Below are positions 18,348 to 27,888 of a stretch of DNA of 64,000 nucleotides, piece after piece. The translations under genes and the position numbers were made by a program. Position 1 is the first letter of the stretch; each line of letters opens with the position of its first letter. A model generated the notes under the pieces. The model ran no database searches. It saw only the letters and a list, made by a program, of their open reading frames with translations, and had not been told where the DNA came from. Source of the stretch: Phaeobacter sp. G2 (GTDB taxonomy: Bacteria > Pseudomonadota > Alphaproteobacteria > Rhodobacterales > Rhodobacteraceae); NCBI GenBank assembly GCA_025163595.1, contig CP104100.1, forward strand, positions 1,612,001 through 1,676,000. Reading direction: 5' to 3'.

Positions 18348-19282
18348 CAAAGGTTCTGATCACTGGTGCTGCAGGGGATGTTGGCTCAGCCCTGCTGCAC
18401 GCGTTGGCGCAGGACGCGGGCAGCCCCTATGAGGTGGTGGCGACGGATATACGGTCGCCGGCAGTTCTGCCTGCGGGGATCCGGTTTGTGCCACTTGACG
18501 TGCGCGGCGATGATCCTGATCGGCTGATCGGGCAAGAGCGCCCGGATGTGGTGATCCATCTGGCCTCCATTGTTGCGCCAACGACGCGTGATTTTGCCCA
18601 CGCGGTGGATGTTGTTGGCTCGCGCAATGTGCTTGCGGCCTGTGTGAGCCACGGGGTCAAACGTCTGGTGGTGACCTCTTCCGGGGCGGCCTATGGCTAT
18701 CATGCGGACAATGCGCAGCCACTGACTGAGAGCGATCCCGTCCGGGGCAACCGCGAGTTCGCCTATTCGGACCATAAGCGCCAGGTCGAAGAAATGCTGG
18801 CGACAGCCCGCGCCGATACCCCTGCGTTGGAGCAGGTGGTGCTGCGGGTTGGGACCGTGCTGGGGGCGGGGCTGGAGAACCAAATCACCGCGCTGTTTCA
18901 CAAACCACGCCTGTTGGCCATTGCGGGCTGTGACAGCCCCTTTGTCTTTATCTGGACCCGCGATCTGGCACGGATTCTGAAACGGGCAGTGGCAGAGGGG
19001 CCGCCGGGAATTTTCAACGTGGCCGGTGACGGGGCGCTGGGGGTTTCGGATCTGGCGCGGGCGATGAATAAACCAGTGCTGCGCCTGCCGGCCTGGGGGC
19101 TTAAGGTGGCGCTGGCCATCGCTCATCCTTTGAAACTGTCGCGCTATGGTCCGGCTCAGGTGCGGTTCCTGCAATATCGTCCGGTGCTGGATAACAGCGC
19201 CCTGAAGACGCGGTTTGGCTATGTGCCTGACCTTACCAGCGCCGAGGTTTTTTCGCTTTGGCAAAAGGCGGCGGGGCTGTGA
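18344..19282 (+). CDS. NAD-dependent epimerase/dehydratase (extended SDR)
   Basis: A 312-residue extended short-chain dehydrogenase/reductase. The nucleotide-binding motif is GAAGDVG at residues 8-14. VIHLAS and the catalytic pair in YSDHK (Tyr-x3-Lys) follow, with a Ser-Ser-Gly-Ala stretch (VVTSSGAAYGYH) as the catalytic serine region. The start at 18344 is chosen because it begins MTKVLITGAAG and overlaps the symporter stop. Members act on nucleotide sugars or on hydroxysteroid-like alcohols; the context does not suggest sugars. It shares one base with the next gene. Confidence 0.85.
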   Translation: MTKVLITGAAGDVGSALLHALAQDAGSPYEVVATDIRSPAVLPAGIRFVPLDVRGDDPDRLIGQERPDVVIHLASIVAPTTRDFAHAVDVVGSRNVLAACVSHGVKRLVVTSSGAAYGYHADNAQPLTESDPVRGNREFAYSDHKRQVEEMLATARADTPALEQVVLRVGTVLGAGLENQITALFHKPRLLAIAGCDSPFVFIWTRDLARILKRAVAEGPPGIFNVAGDGALGVSDLARAMNKPVLRLPAWGLKVALAIAHPLKLSRYGPAQVRFLQYRPVLDNSALKTRFGYVPDLTSAEVFSLWQKAAGL

Positions 19283-20082
19283 TGACAAACGGGAACCACA
19301 ACAAAACGGCTATTATCACCGGCGGAGCAGGGGGGCTGGGCCTGGCCCTGGATGCGGGGTTGCGCCAGGCGGGCTGGTCTACAGTCTTGATCGACTTGCC
19401 GGGACCTGCGCTTGCGGCTCTGCCTGCAGTGAAGGGGCGGCAAGTCATTGGCTGTGATCTGACGGATGCCGCCGCCATGGGCACGCTGTGTGAGCAGATC
19501 CGTGACGATCAGGGCTCAATTGATCTGGTGGTCTATAATGCGGGCATCACCTGGATTGGCGCCTGCGCCGATCTGAGCCCAGAGGCGCATCGAAAGGTTT
19601 TTGATATCAATTACTTTGCGGCAACGGAAATGGCCCAGGCCCTGCTCGGGGACCTGCGCCGGGCCAAGGGCACCCATCTGGCGATCTCATCGGTTGCCGG
19701 GTTTAGCCCGCTGTTGCACCGCACCGCCTATGCCGCCAGCAAACACGCGCTGGAGGGGTTCTTCAAATCCCTGCGATCTGAGGAAAAGCAATACGGGGTC
19801 CGGGTGGCGATTGCCGCGCCCAGTTTTGTGGCGACCAATATTGGCCGATCCGAGGCCAAAACCAATGGCATTGCCCGCCCAGGGGCGGCGGTGGACGGGG
19901 TGGATTACATGACCCCCGAAGAGGCTGCGGCAGAGATCCTTAAGGGGCTGAAGCGGGGCAAAAGCGTCATTCCCGTGGGGCGGGTGGCGCGATTGTCCTG
20001 GATCATCAACCGAGTGTCGCCGGGACTTTTTGAATGGCTGATGCAGCGAAAGATCGGCGCAGGTCTTGCAAAGGAACAGTAG
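19282..20082 (+). CDS. Short-chain dehydrogenase/reductase (classical SDR)
   Basis: A 266-residue classical SDR. The cofactor motif is TGGAGGLG near the N-terminus. NAGI, the catalytic Ser in LAISSVAG and Tyr/Lys in YAASK are all present, so it should be active. A C-terminal hydrophobic stretch (WIINRVSPGLFEWLM) is typical of membrane-associated SDRs in lipid or steroid metabolism. The start at 19282 overlaps the upstream stop (TGATG). It closes the monooxygenase operon. Predicted chemistry: NAD(P)-dependent oxidation of a secondary alcohol or reduction of a carbonyl; the substrate is unknown. Confidence 0.87.
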   Translation: MTNGNHNKTAIITGGAGGLGLALDAGLRQAGWSTVLIDLPGPALAALPAVKGRQVIGCDLTDAAAMGTLCEQIRDDQGSIDLVVYNAGITWIGACADLSPEAHRKVFDINYFAATEMAQALLGDLRRAKGTHLAISSVAGFSPLLHRTAYAASKHALEGFFKSLRSEEKQYGVRVAIAAPSFVATNIGRSEAKTNGIARPGAAVDGVDYMTPEEAAAEILKGLKRGKSVIPVGRVARLSWIINRVSPGLFEWLMQRKIGAGLAKEQ

Positions 20083-20199
20083 ATCAACTGGCGCAATGAT
20101 GACCATCCCGGCCCAGTTGTTAACCAAAGTTAACGCAAAACGCGGGTTTAGGAACGGATCTTTTGATCTTTCATGGTACGGCGAATAGGAGACTTTTAT

Positions 20200-22057
20200 T
20201 CAATCGATTTCGTCGTCCTGCGGCATTGCATCGTTAAATTTGGGGGGCTGTGGTACATTTGGAGGACAATTGTGCGCTGGCCCGTCATGCTGCGCTTGGG
20301 TTTCTGGCCTGCCTGCACGCCCATGCGGCGGCGCCTTTGAACCCAAACTATACCACCGAAGAATTTCTTTTTATCTCAAGGATCTAAAGCCGTGGTTGGG
20401 CTGGTGGGAGAGGGCGCCTGCGCCGCAGCCTATGCCGCAGTTGCCGCTGTGGGTGTTGCCAGCCTGACGCTTGATGATGCGCTGTTTCAATCCCCCGGCC
20501 GGGGCACGATTTGCCAGCCATGTCTGAGCCCAGCGCAGCGGGGCTTATCCTGCATACCTCAGGCACCACGGCGCGCCCCAAGATGGTGCAGCTGAGCCAG
20601 CAGAACTTGGCGATCTCCTGCGGCAATATCGCCCAGTCGGTGGAGCTGAACGATCTGGATATCTCGCTCTGCTCCATGCCGCTGTTTCATATCCATGGAT
20701 GGATGGCTGGTCAGTGGGGAAGTTCTGCAAGGAGCTGGGGCAGCTCTATGGGCAGTCTTCCTGTGCAAAAGCCGGTGCAAATACTGGTGCAAATCTCTGC
20801 GGGAAAGCGGATCGCCGCCTGAATGATTTTGCCGATTACGCCAGAGATCTGGAACAGCAGCCCCAGGGGGCGGCTGTCGCGCAGAACCCGGCCTCATTCG
20901 CACCACTGCCCTTTGACTTTGCCCCGCCGGCACAGCCTTCTTATGGTGGCAAAAGCACGCCGCTGCAGATTGGCGCGCAGACCTGGTCTGCCCTTGAGGC
21001 GATGGCGAAATTCCTGCATGTATCGCCCATATCTGTGCTGCTTTGGAGCAGACACTGGAGCAGGCTCTGGCGCTGGGCATCCCCCAGGTCAGCGCCCAGG
21101 AGGGGCGCTCGCGGGTGCTTTCCTGTGATGTCGTCGCCCCAAGCCCGCCGGTGGGAGAGCTGTTGGCCCGGGCCTTTGATCACTATGGGGACCAACCCGC
21201 CTGCGCTCTGGTGATCGGCTGCTGTCGACCAGCGCCGTGATCCCTGGCATATTGTTGAGTGCCTGCGCGATACCGCGCCGCATCATTTCTTTGCCACACC
21301 CTCTTTGTGGGGAATGCTATTGCAGGCAAATCGGTCCTCGGCCTGGGTTCCAGCACTGGTGGCCCAGTGTGATGCGCTGCCTCTGACCCCCTCGGGTAAA
21401 CTGGACCGCAGAGCGCTGCCGCGTCGTAGCAAGGCGCTCTTTGCGACTCGTTTTACATCCCGGAATGCGGCATATGACCCAGAATTTAACCCCGCACCCC
21501 GCTTGCATGGCGGTGCAGAAGGGGACATCGGGGCGGATCTGGCTCCGGCTATTTTGCAAGGATGGCACCAAGCCCTGGTCTGCACCAAAGCAGGCAGTGG
21601 ACCTGACCCGCTTGTCTTTCTGCCCGGCCTGGTGCCGACAGGGCCAAATCTGACGGATATAATGGCCCAGGCGCCCCAGGATCTGAACTGCTATTTAATG
21701 CAAAGACCTGTGGCTGCGGCCTTGGCCACCCCGCGCAGCTTTGCGGATCACACGCGCTGTTATGCAAGGGTTCTGGATCACAGCTATCCAGAGGCCAAAC
21801 TGCATCTGACCGGGTTTTCCTATGGCGGTGCCGAGGCATTTGAAACCGCGCGCCAGCTTGCAGCGTTGGGGTCTGCGCCTGCCGGCCTGACGGTTATCGA
21901 TCATGGGCCGGTGTTTCGAAGACAGTGGCCGGTGGATCCGACCTGGGGCCGGGAGGCTATTCGGGCTGAAAAACGGCGGCGCACCCATGTTTTTTCCACC
22001 CTGGGCGGCCTTGGTTGCCGATCAGCTGGCCTTGGATATGGGGAAAGAGTGCACTGA
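20200..22057 (+). pseudogene. Decayed NRPS / acyl-AMP ligase gene (A, C, A and TE fragments)
   Basis: Recognisable pieces lie in order but in changing frames. From about 20256: APLNPNYTTEEFLF, then after a frameshift FYLKDLKPW, both from an acyl-AMP ligase N-terminus. From 20511: LILHTSGTTARPKMVQLSQ (the A3 core motif) and CSMPLFHIHG. From about 20820 a condensation-domain-like stretch (DFADYARDLEQ; SYGGKSTPLQIGAQTWSAL). At about 21130-21220 the beginning of a second A domain (PPVGELLARAFDHYGDQPACALV). At about 21370 its A10 end (LPLTPSGKLDRRALP). Finally a thioesterase with the nucleophile motif GFSYGG (about 21816). No carrier domain and most A-domain core motifs are missing, so several deletions and frameshifts have destroyed the gene. 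The exact borders are approximate. Confidence 0.8.
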
Positions 22058-22578
22058 TATGCTGGCGGATTGGATCGAGACTGCCGACCTGCTGCCACCC
22101 AAGGGGGTTCCTGCCCTGGCCTGGCACGGGGCTGCGCTTGCAGAACCCGCAGGCGGCGCTGGCAGAGGTCGAGATAGCGCGCGCCAGCGCCAGCGCTCAT
22201 TTGGCCGGTAAGCGGATACGTGAGCTTGAGGTGATCTATGCGGACCTTCTGCAACAAACAGACCGCATGGAGGAGGCAACGGCGGTGTTGGTGCACGCCA
22301 ATAAACTTGGTGCGACCCGATCGGATATCTCGATTGCCTTGGGGATTTGCCTGGCCAAGCAAGGGAAGTTTCACAGGGCCTTGTCTTTGTTGGCACCTGC
22401 AAAAGACACCAAAGACTGCACCCCCGACCTGTTGTTCTGGCTGGCGCAGGCAGAGCAGGGGCACAGGCAGAGCAAGGGGCACAGGCAGGGCAAGGGGCAC
22501 AGGCAGAGCAGGCGGCAGGGGAGTTGGCAGCGGTGTAGCGGCACCCCGGCTGGTTTGCGCAGGTCAGGAGGCCAGAGA
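22058..22578 (+). pseudogene. TPR-like fragment with tandem repeat, downstream of the NRPS relic
   Basis: In the frame beginning near 22150 the translation reads NPQAALAEVEIARASASAHL, then KRIRELEVIYADLLQQ, EEATAVLVHANKLG and ALGICLAKQGKFHRALSLL, which look like tetratricopeptide helices. The thioesterase tail continues in another frame (ALVADQLALDMGKECTDMLA), so a frameshift separates them. The reading frame then runs through an 18-bp tandem repeat (22444-22514) and into the antisense of glk. No start codon with a ribosome site is visible, so this is probably the decayed C-terminal part or a neighbour of the NRPS gene. Confidence 0.5.
22444..22514. repeat. Four-copy 18-bp tandem repeat
   Basis: Units resembling GCACAGGCAGAGCAAGGG follow one another at 22444-22460 (17 bp), 22461-22478, 22479-22496 and 22497-22514, with one to four differences between units. 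It lies in the decayed region just beyond the end of glk and is best explained by replication slippage. Confidence 0.85.
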
Positions 22579-23523
22579 TCACCGGTTTGGCAGCGCAACC
22601 CCGGCGCAGCCTTTCAAGGCGGCCCCGTCATCAAGGATGCAAAACACCGGGGCGGTCAGCTCCGGGAACTGGGGATCTGGCCGCCCATAGGCCTGTAAAA
22701 AGGCGGATTTGGCGGGGCTCGTCAGCAGATTACGGGCCAGGGTTCCGGCAAAATACAGCCCGCCACGGGGCAAAAACCCCTTGATGAGGTTGCGGCTTAG
22801 CAGTGCCAGGAGTTCTGCGTAGAACCCGGTAAAGGCCGCGACGCTATCATTGTGAGAAGAGGCTGCCATGATCGCAGCGGCATTGTGCAGCGGCGGGGCA
22901 TCCGGTGCCCAGGCCGCATAGAGCGCCGCAAAGCCACGGCCGGAAAAGCAGCGCTCTATGGTGGTGAAATCAGTGGCTTTGGCGCCGATCTGCGCCTGCA
23001 GCGCCTGATACAGATCCAGCGGCAAGGCGACATGGCCAAATTCAGATTTCAGACTGACAACGCCGTGATCCGCAGCAATCACCGGGCTGACATTAAACCC
23101 GGTGCCGATCCCGATGACCAGCTTTTGCCCCTGAGGATCTGCCGTGCCTAGTGGCTGGATCTCAGCGAGGTCGTGTTCCGACAGCTCAGCGAGACTATGC
23201 CCCAATGCGCTGAGATCATTTAGCAAACAGACCGCAATATTGCCCATGTCCTGGGACAGATCCCGCGCCGAGAGATCCCAGCCGCGATTGGTTACCTGGG
23301 CATGTTGGTCCCCCGCAGATCCATTGACCGGACCGGCAACCGCAATCACCATCTCGGTAATCGCGGTCTGCTCTGTATCCCTGAGATAGCGCTCCAGCAG
23401 ATCTGAAAAGCTGGCAAAATCTTCGTTCCGGTAGCTCTGCACCGCCTGCAATGGCTGGCCTGCTGCCGTGCTCCGCGCCAGACGGCAATTGGTGCCGCCA
23501 AGATCTGCAACCAGACGCCGCAT
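22579..23523 (-). CDS. glk: Glucokinase
   Basis: A 314-residue proteobacterial-type glucokinase (not ROK type), which phosphorylates glucose to glucose-6-phosphate in the cytoplasm. The ATP-binding start LVADLGGTNCRLA is at residues 4-16. AVAGPVNG, LLNDLSALGHSL (catalytic Asp) and VIGIGTGFNVSPVI are present, as is SEFGHVALP with the sugar-binding Glu. The C-terminal end FCILDDGAALKGCAGVA is also family-like. The ATG lies immediately before the stop of the ABC ATPase gene, with no gap, so glk is the last gene of the sugar-uptake operon. This context marks glucose as the transported sugar. Confidence 0.92.
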   Translation of the reverse strand: MRRLVADLGGTNCRLARSTAAGQPLQAVQSYRNEDFASFSDLLERYLRDTEQTAITEMVIAVAGPVNGSAGDQHAQVTNRGWDLSARDLSQDMGNIAVCLLNDLSALGHSLAELSEHDLAEIQPLGTADPQGQKLVIGIGTGFNVSPVIAADHGVVSLKSEFGHVALPLDLYQALQAQIGAKATDFTTIERCFSGRGFAALYAAWAPDAPPLHNAAAIMAASSHNDSVAAFTGFYAELLALLSRNLIKGFLPRGGLYFAGTLARNLLTSPAKSAFLQAYGRPDPQFPELTAPVFCILDDGAALKGCAGVALPNR

Positions 23524-24621
23524 CTAGTTCAACCGCTCGCCGGTATCCGGCGCAAAGAAGGACACCTTACCGAGATCAAAGGCCAGATCCAGCAGGGTGC
23601 CAGGCTGGGCTTTGGTTTCGGCATGCAGCCGTGCGGTGACCTGTTTGCCCCCCAGTTCCGAGACCACATAGGTGTCGGCGCCGGCCGGTTCCACCAGATC
23701 AATGCGGCACTGGGCGGCCTGAACCGATGCACCGCTGCGGAACCCGGCTTCGGCGATATCTTCGGGGCGCAGGCCCAGGATGACATCCTCAGGCAGGTCT
23801 TGCGAATGCGGGCTTTGCAGCACCATCGGGGTGCCCTCGGGGCGGGCGATTTCGATCTGGATGCCACTGCCTGCCCGTTGGGTGCGCGCCGGGATCAGGT
23901 TCATCGCGGGCGAGCCCATGAAATCGGCGACAAACAGATTGGCCGGGTGGTTGTAGATCTCGGCTGGGGTGCCGATCTGTTGCACCACGCCGCCCTTCAT
24001 CACCACAATTTTGGTGGCCAGGGTCATCGCCTCGATCTGGTCATGGGTGACATAGACCATGGTGGCGCCCAGGTTCTGGTGCAGTTTCTTGATTTCTGAT
24101 CGCATACTGACCCGCAGCTTGGCATCCAGGTTCGACAGCGGCTCGTCAAACAGGAACAGTTTTGGATCGCGCACCAGGGCGCGGCCCATGGCCACCCTTT
24201 GCCGTTGGCCGCCTGACAGCTGGCCGGGGCGACGATCCAGCAGCGGCTCAATCTGCAACTGCTGCGCCACCTCGGCCAGTTTGCGGGCCTGGGTGGCAGC
24301 ATCTATGCCGCGCACCTTCATGCCAAAGGTGATGTTTTTGGCCACCGTCATGGTGGGGTAGAGCGCATAGGACTGAAACACCATGGCGATATCGCGGTCC
24401 TTGGGGCTGACCTGGGTCATGTCGCGTCCGCCAATGCGGATCGACCCGCCTGAGATCGGCTCCAGCCCGGCGATGCAATTGAGCAGGGTGGATTTGCCGC
24501 AGCCCGAGGGGCCGACAAGCACCAGAAAATCGCCGGGGTTGATGGCGACATTGACCTCCTTGAGGATTTCCACCGCGCCGTAGTTTTTGCTGAGGGACTG
24601 GATGTCCAGGATCGGGGTCAT
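23524..24621 (-). CDS. Sugar ABC transporter ATP-binding protein (GtsD/MalK type)
   Basis: A 365-residue carbohydrate-uptake ATPase. Walker A is GPSGCGKST near residue 38, with the normal glycine, unlike UgpC in this window. The Q-loop is AMVFQSYALYPTMT, the signature is [15 protein letters not shown], Walker B is [14 protein letters not shown] and the switch His is in YVTHDQIEAMT. The C-terminal regulatory domain carries GLRPEDI. It couples ATP hydrolysis to the two permeases encoded upstream and is directly followed by glk. Predicted substrate: glucose (possibly mannose), from the operon content. Confidence 0.9.
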   Translation of the reverse strand: MTPILDIQSLSKNYGAVEILKEVNVAINPGDFLVLVGPSGCGKSTLLNCIAGLEPISGGSIRIGGRDMTQVSPKDRDIAMVFQSYALYPTMTVAKNITFGMKVRGIDAATQARKLAEVAQQLQIEPLLDRRPGQLSGGQRQRVAMGRALVRDPKLFLFDEPLSNLDAKLRVSMRSEIKKLHQNLGATMVYVTHDQIEAMTLATKIVVMKGGVVQQIGTPAEIYNHPANLFVADFMGSPAMNLIPARTQRAGSGIQIEIARPEGTPMVLQSPHSQDLPEDVILGLRPEDIAEAGFRSGASVQAAQCRIDLVEPAGADTYVVSELGGKQVTARLHAETKAQPGTLLDLAFDLGKVSFFAPDTGERLN

Positions 24622-24625
24622 AGCA

Positions 24626-25522
24626 TTAGCCTTTTACAGAGCCGGCGGTGAGGCCGCGAATAAAGTATTTTCCTGCAACCACATAGACCAACAGGGTGGG
24701 GAGACCGGCAATGATCGCGGCGGCCATGTCGACGTTGTATTCTTTGACGCCAGTGGTGGAGTTGACGATATTGTTCAGCGCCACAGTCACCGGCTGGGTG
24801 CCCGCCTGGCTAAAGCTAACGCCAAACAGGAAATCATTCCAGATCTGGGTGAACTGCCAGATCACTGTGACGACGATAATCGGCAGGCTCAGCGGCAGGA
24901 ATATCGACCAGAAGATGCGAAAGAACCCGGCGCCGTCAACCTTGGCCGCTTTCACCAGATCACCGGGGATGGTGACGTAGAAGTTGCGGAAAAACAGTGT
25001 GGTAAAGCCGATACCGTAGACCACATGGGCAAAGATCAGCCCCGGAATTGTCCCCGCCAGCCCCATCAGCCCCAGCATCCGGGCCATGGGCAGCAGCACC
25101 ACCTGAAAGGGGATGAAGCAGCCAAACAACATCGCTGAGAAGATCAGATTGGCGCCGCGAAAATTCCACTGGGCAATGATATAGCCGTTGGCGGCGCCCA
25201 GAAAGGTGGAGATCAACACAGCTGGCACCGCCAGCAGTACCGAGTTCCAGAAATAGGGGCGCAGTCCTTCGCATTGAATGCCGGTGCAGGCCTCGGACCA
25301 GGCGGTGCGCCAGGCGTCAAACGTGACCTCGCGGGGCAGCGCCACCAGGCTGCCACTGCGGATTTCCTCCAGGCTTTTGAGCGAGGTGGTGAGCATGACA
25401 AAAAGCGGCATCAGGTAGAACAGCGCAAACAGGCCCAGCAGGGAAAACAGCAGCCAGCGCAGGGCAATTTGCCCCGGGCGCAGGGGCGGTGACACGGCAG
25501 GAGCGGCAGAAAAATCAGACAT
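24626..25522 (-). CDS. Sugar ABC transporter permease (GtsC/MalG type)
   Basis: A 298-residue inner-membrane permease with about six helices. It contains LMPLFVMLTTSLKSLEEIRSG near the N-terminus, a family-typical insert with a short cysteine-containing periplasmic loop (EACTGIQCEGLRPYFWNS), the EAA loop KAAKVDGAGFFRIFWSIFLP, and the ending FIRGLTAGSVKG. This loop with two cysteines is usual in glucose/mannose permeases of the Gts type. It overlaps the preceding permease gene by eight bases and is separated from the ATPase gene by four. Confidence 0.9.
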   Translation of the reverse strand: MSDFSAAPAVSPPLRPGQIALRWLLFSLLGLFALFYLMPLFVMLTTSLKSLEEIRSGSLVALPREVTFDAWRTAWSEACTGIQCEGLRPYFWNSVLLAVPAVLISTFLGAANGYIIAQWNFRGANLIFSAMLFGCFIPFQVVLLPMARMLGLMGLAGTIPGLIFAHVVYGIGFTTLFFRNFYVTIPGDLVKAAKVDGAGFFRIFWSIFLPLSLPIIVVTVIWQFTQIWNDFLFGVSFSQAGTQPVTVALNNIVNSTTGVKEYNVDMAAAIIAGLPTLLVYVVAGKYFIRGLTAGSVKG

Positions 25523-26387
25523 GTTTCGCCCTCAGTTCGGAATAGAGATAGGGAACAACAATGGCAAAGACCACGCCCATCATCACCATGGCGGAACTCG
25601 CCGCCTGACCAATGTCACCGCGCGAAAAGGCCATGGCATACATATAGGTTGCGGGCAGATCGGTGGCATAGCCAGGGCCGCCCCCGGTGAGGGCGACCAC
25701 CAGATCAAAGCTCTTGATCGCCAGATGGGCCAGCACGATAAAGGCGGACAGGAAAATCGGCGCCATTGAGGGCAGGATAATGGCCGAATAGATCCGCCAG
25801 CCGGGAATGCCATCAATCTGCGCCGCCTTGATGATCTCACCATCGACGCTGCGCAGCCCGGCCAGAAACAGCGCCATGACAAAGCCAGAGGCCTGCCAGA
25901 CGCCGGCAATCACCACCGCATAGATCGCCATGTCGGGGTCAATTACCCAGTTGAAGCGAAAGCTGTCATAGCCCCAGTTCCGCACCATGGCCTCGATCCC
26001 CAGGCCGGGGTTCATGATCCATTTCCAGGCGGTGCCGGTGACGATCATCGACAGGGCCATGGGGTACAGATAGATGGTGCGCAGCACGCCTTCGACGCGG
26101 ATGCGCTGGTCCAGCAGGATTGCCAACAGCAGTCCCAGTGCCATGGAAATGCAGATGAATAGCGCGCCAAACAGGAACAGGTTGTCCATGGCGGTGTCCC
26201 AGCGCGGTGCTGCAAACAGCCGCTTATACTGGATGACCCCATAGAGATCGTATTTGGGCAGTAGTTTTGAACGGGTCAGAGAGATCCAGGCTGTCCAGGC
26301 GATGAAGCCATAAACAAAGATGAGGATCGCCACAAACGAAGGGGCCAGTACCATCTTGGGGATCTGGCGTTCCAGCCATGCGCGCAT
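25515..26387 (-). CDS. Sugar ABC transporter permease (GtsB/MalF type)
   Basis: A 290-residue membrane permease. The N-terminus MRAWLERQIPKMVLAPSF leads into the first helix. A long periplasmic segment, GTAWKWIMNPGLG, and the EAA loop KAAQIDGIPGWRIYSAIILPSMAP are present. It forms the channel with the following permease. The gene starts 92 bases after the binding-protein gene, and that gap holds a stem-loop. Confidence 0.9.
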   Translation of the reverse strand: MRAWLERQIPKMVLAPSFVAILIFVYGFIAWTAWISLTRSKLLPKYDLYGVIQYKRLFAAPRWDTAMDNLFLFGALFICISMALGLLLAILLDQRIRVEGVLRTIYLYPMALSMIVTGTAWKWIMNPGLGIEAMVRNWGYDSFRFNWVIDPDMAIYAVVIAGVWQASGFVMALFLAGLRSVDGEIIKAAQIDGIPGWRIYSAIILPSMAPIFLSAFIVLAHLAIKSFDLVVALTGGGPGYATDLPATYMYAMAFSRGDIGQAASSAMVMMGVVFAIVVPYLYSELRAKHV

Positions 26388-26411
26388 TGGATCGTGCCTT
26401 TATGTTTTGTC

Positions 26412-26437
26412 CCGCCCTGGCAAAATTGCCCGGGCGG
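26412..26437 (-). other. Stem-loop between sugar binding-protein and permease genes
   Basis: On the plus strand CCGCCC-T-GGCAA (26412-26423) pairs with TTGCC-C-GGGCGG (26426-26437), giving eleven base pairs with one mismatch and a two-base A-A apex that would open to a larger loop. It lies about 45 bases after the binding-protein stop and resembles the hairpins at the same place in the other ABC operons of this window. Confidence 0.6.
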
Positions 26438-26479
26438 AACAGCTCATGTGAGTGGAGCGGGTCGTTTGGTCGGGTGATA

Positions 26480-27733
26480 TTACAGCGAGTTTTCCACTGC
26501 GGCGACCAGCATTTCAACCGCCTCAGCCGAGGACATGTCGGAATTGAAATGCGCGGTGACCACATCGGTGATCGCCCCGGACTGGGCGCCGCGCATCGCC
26601 ATGCCATGGGCATAGCTGGGCAGCAGGGAACCGTCTTTGGAGCTGGTGGTCATCTCTGCCGATGACAGGTGCGCACAGGAGTCAAAATCGTCCATGGCAA
26701 CATCAACCCGCGCCGGGATCGAGCCCTTGTTGAGGTTAAAGACCTTCTGGAAGTTCTGGCCGACGATCAGCTTGGCCAGTAGCGCCTGACCCTGCTGTTT
26801 GTCGTCGCCGCTGACATCAAACATGGCAAAGCTGTCAACATTATAGAGAAAGCCTTCCCCCGGTGCCGAGGCGCAGAGGAAATCCTCACCCGGCACCTTG
26901 CCAGCAGCAAGGAATTCGCCCTTGGCCCAATCGCCCATGATCTGAAACGCCGCTTCGCCGTTCATCACCATCGAGGTGGCAAGGTTCCAGTCGCGACCGG
27001 GGAAATTGCTGTCCACATAACCGCGCATTTTGCGCATCTGGTCAAAAACCGCGACCATCTTGTCCGACCCCAGCATTTCAGGGTCCAGATCGACAAAGGC
27101 CTTGTGGAACCCATCCGGGCCCAGAAGGCCAAGGGCGACAACTTCAAATACCGTGGCATCCTGCCAGGCCTGACCACCATGAGCCAGCGGGATCACCCCG
27201 GCCGCCATCAGTTTATCTGCGGCGGCGTTAAAGTCGTCCCAGCTGGTTGGCATCGCAATGTCATTGGCCGCGAGGATTTCGGCATTGGCCCAGAGCCAGT
27301 CCACCCGGTGCACATTCACCGGCGCGGCGCACCACTGGCCTTCGCATTTCATATGGGCCGCAATGGAGGCTGGCAGCACCTTGTCCCAGCCCTCGGCCTC
27401 GGCCACGGCCGAGATATCAGCGAGAACGCCTTCTTCGTACCATTCCTGAATGGCGGGGCCTTTCAGCTGCACCGCAGTGGGGGCATTGCCGGACAGAACC
27501 CGCGCTCGCAGCGCCGTCATGGCGGCATCGCCGCCACCGCCTGCCACTGGCATATCGGTCCAGGTGCCGCCATTGGCGGAAAATTCCTGCTGCAATACGG
27601 CGACGGATTTGGCTTCCCCGCCCGAGGTCCACCAATGCAGCACCTCTGCCTCTGGGCCGGCCTGGGCCATGGATACTGCGGATGCAGCGACAACCGCCAG
27701 CGTGGACGCGGCCGTAAATACGGATCTTTTCAT
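26480..27733 (-). CDS. Glucose-type ABC transporter substrate-binding protein (GtsA-like)
   Basis: A 417-residue periplasmic binding protein (SBP family 1). A signal peptide ends near VSMAQA. The mature N-terminus AEVLHWWTSGGEAKSVAVL is the signature of the glucose/mannose-binding branch. Further family marks are GNAPTAVQLKGPAIQEW, NVHRVDWLWANAEIL and FQIMGDWAKGEF. The start codon is preceded by AGGGAGGAAG on the minus strand. Operon order is this gene, two permeases, ATPase, glk, divergent from a response regulator/kinase pair, which matches the glucose-uptake loci of Pseudomonas (gtsABCD with glk and GltR/GtrS). Confidence 0.92.
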   Translation of the reverse strand: MKRSVFTAASTLAVVAASAVSMAQAGPEAEVLHWWTSGGEAKSVAVLQQEFSANGGTWTDMPVAGGGGDAAMTALRARVLSGNAPTAVQLKGPAIQEWYEEGVLADISAVAEAEGWDKVLPASIAAHMKCEGQWCAAPVNVHRVDWLWANAEILAANDIAMPTSWDDFNAAADKLMAAGVIPLAHGGQAWQDATVFEVVALGLLGPDGFHKAFVDLDPEMLGSDKMVAVFDQMRKMRGYVDSNFPGRDWNLATSMVMNGEAAFQIMGDWAKGEFLAAGKVPGEDFLCASAPGEGFLYNVDSFAMFDVSGDDKQQGQALLAKLIVGQNFQKVFNLNKGSIPARVDVAMDDFDSCAHLSSAEMTTSSKDGSLLPSYAHGMAMRGAQSGAITDVVTAHFNSDMSSAEAVEMLVAAVENSL

Positions 27734-27888
27734 TTTGTCTTCCTCCCTAAAGTCGTCAAGAGCTCAACCAGCCCCTTTGAACTACACCACCTCTTCCTCC
27801 AAGATGCAGTGGCGCAGATGCCGCCACTGAAGGCGACGGTATTGCCCTAGCCTGCGCTGACGGAGGGGGCTGTCGCAATGGTTGAGCC

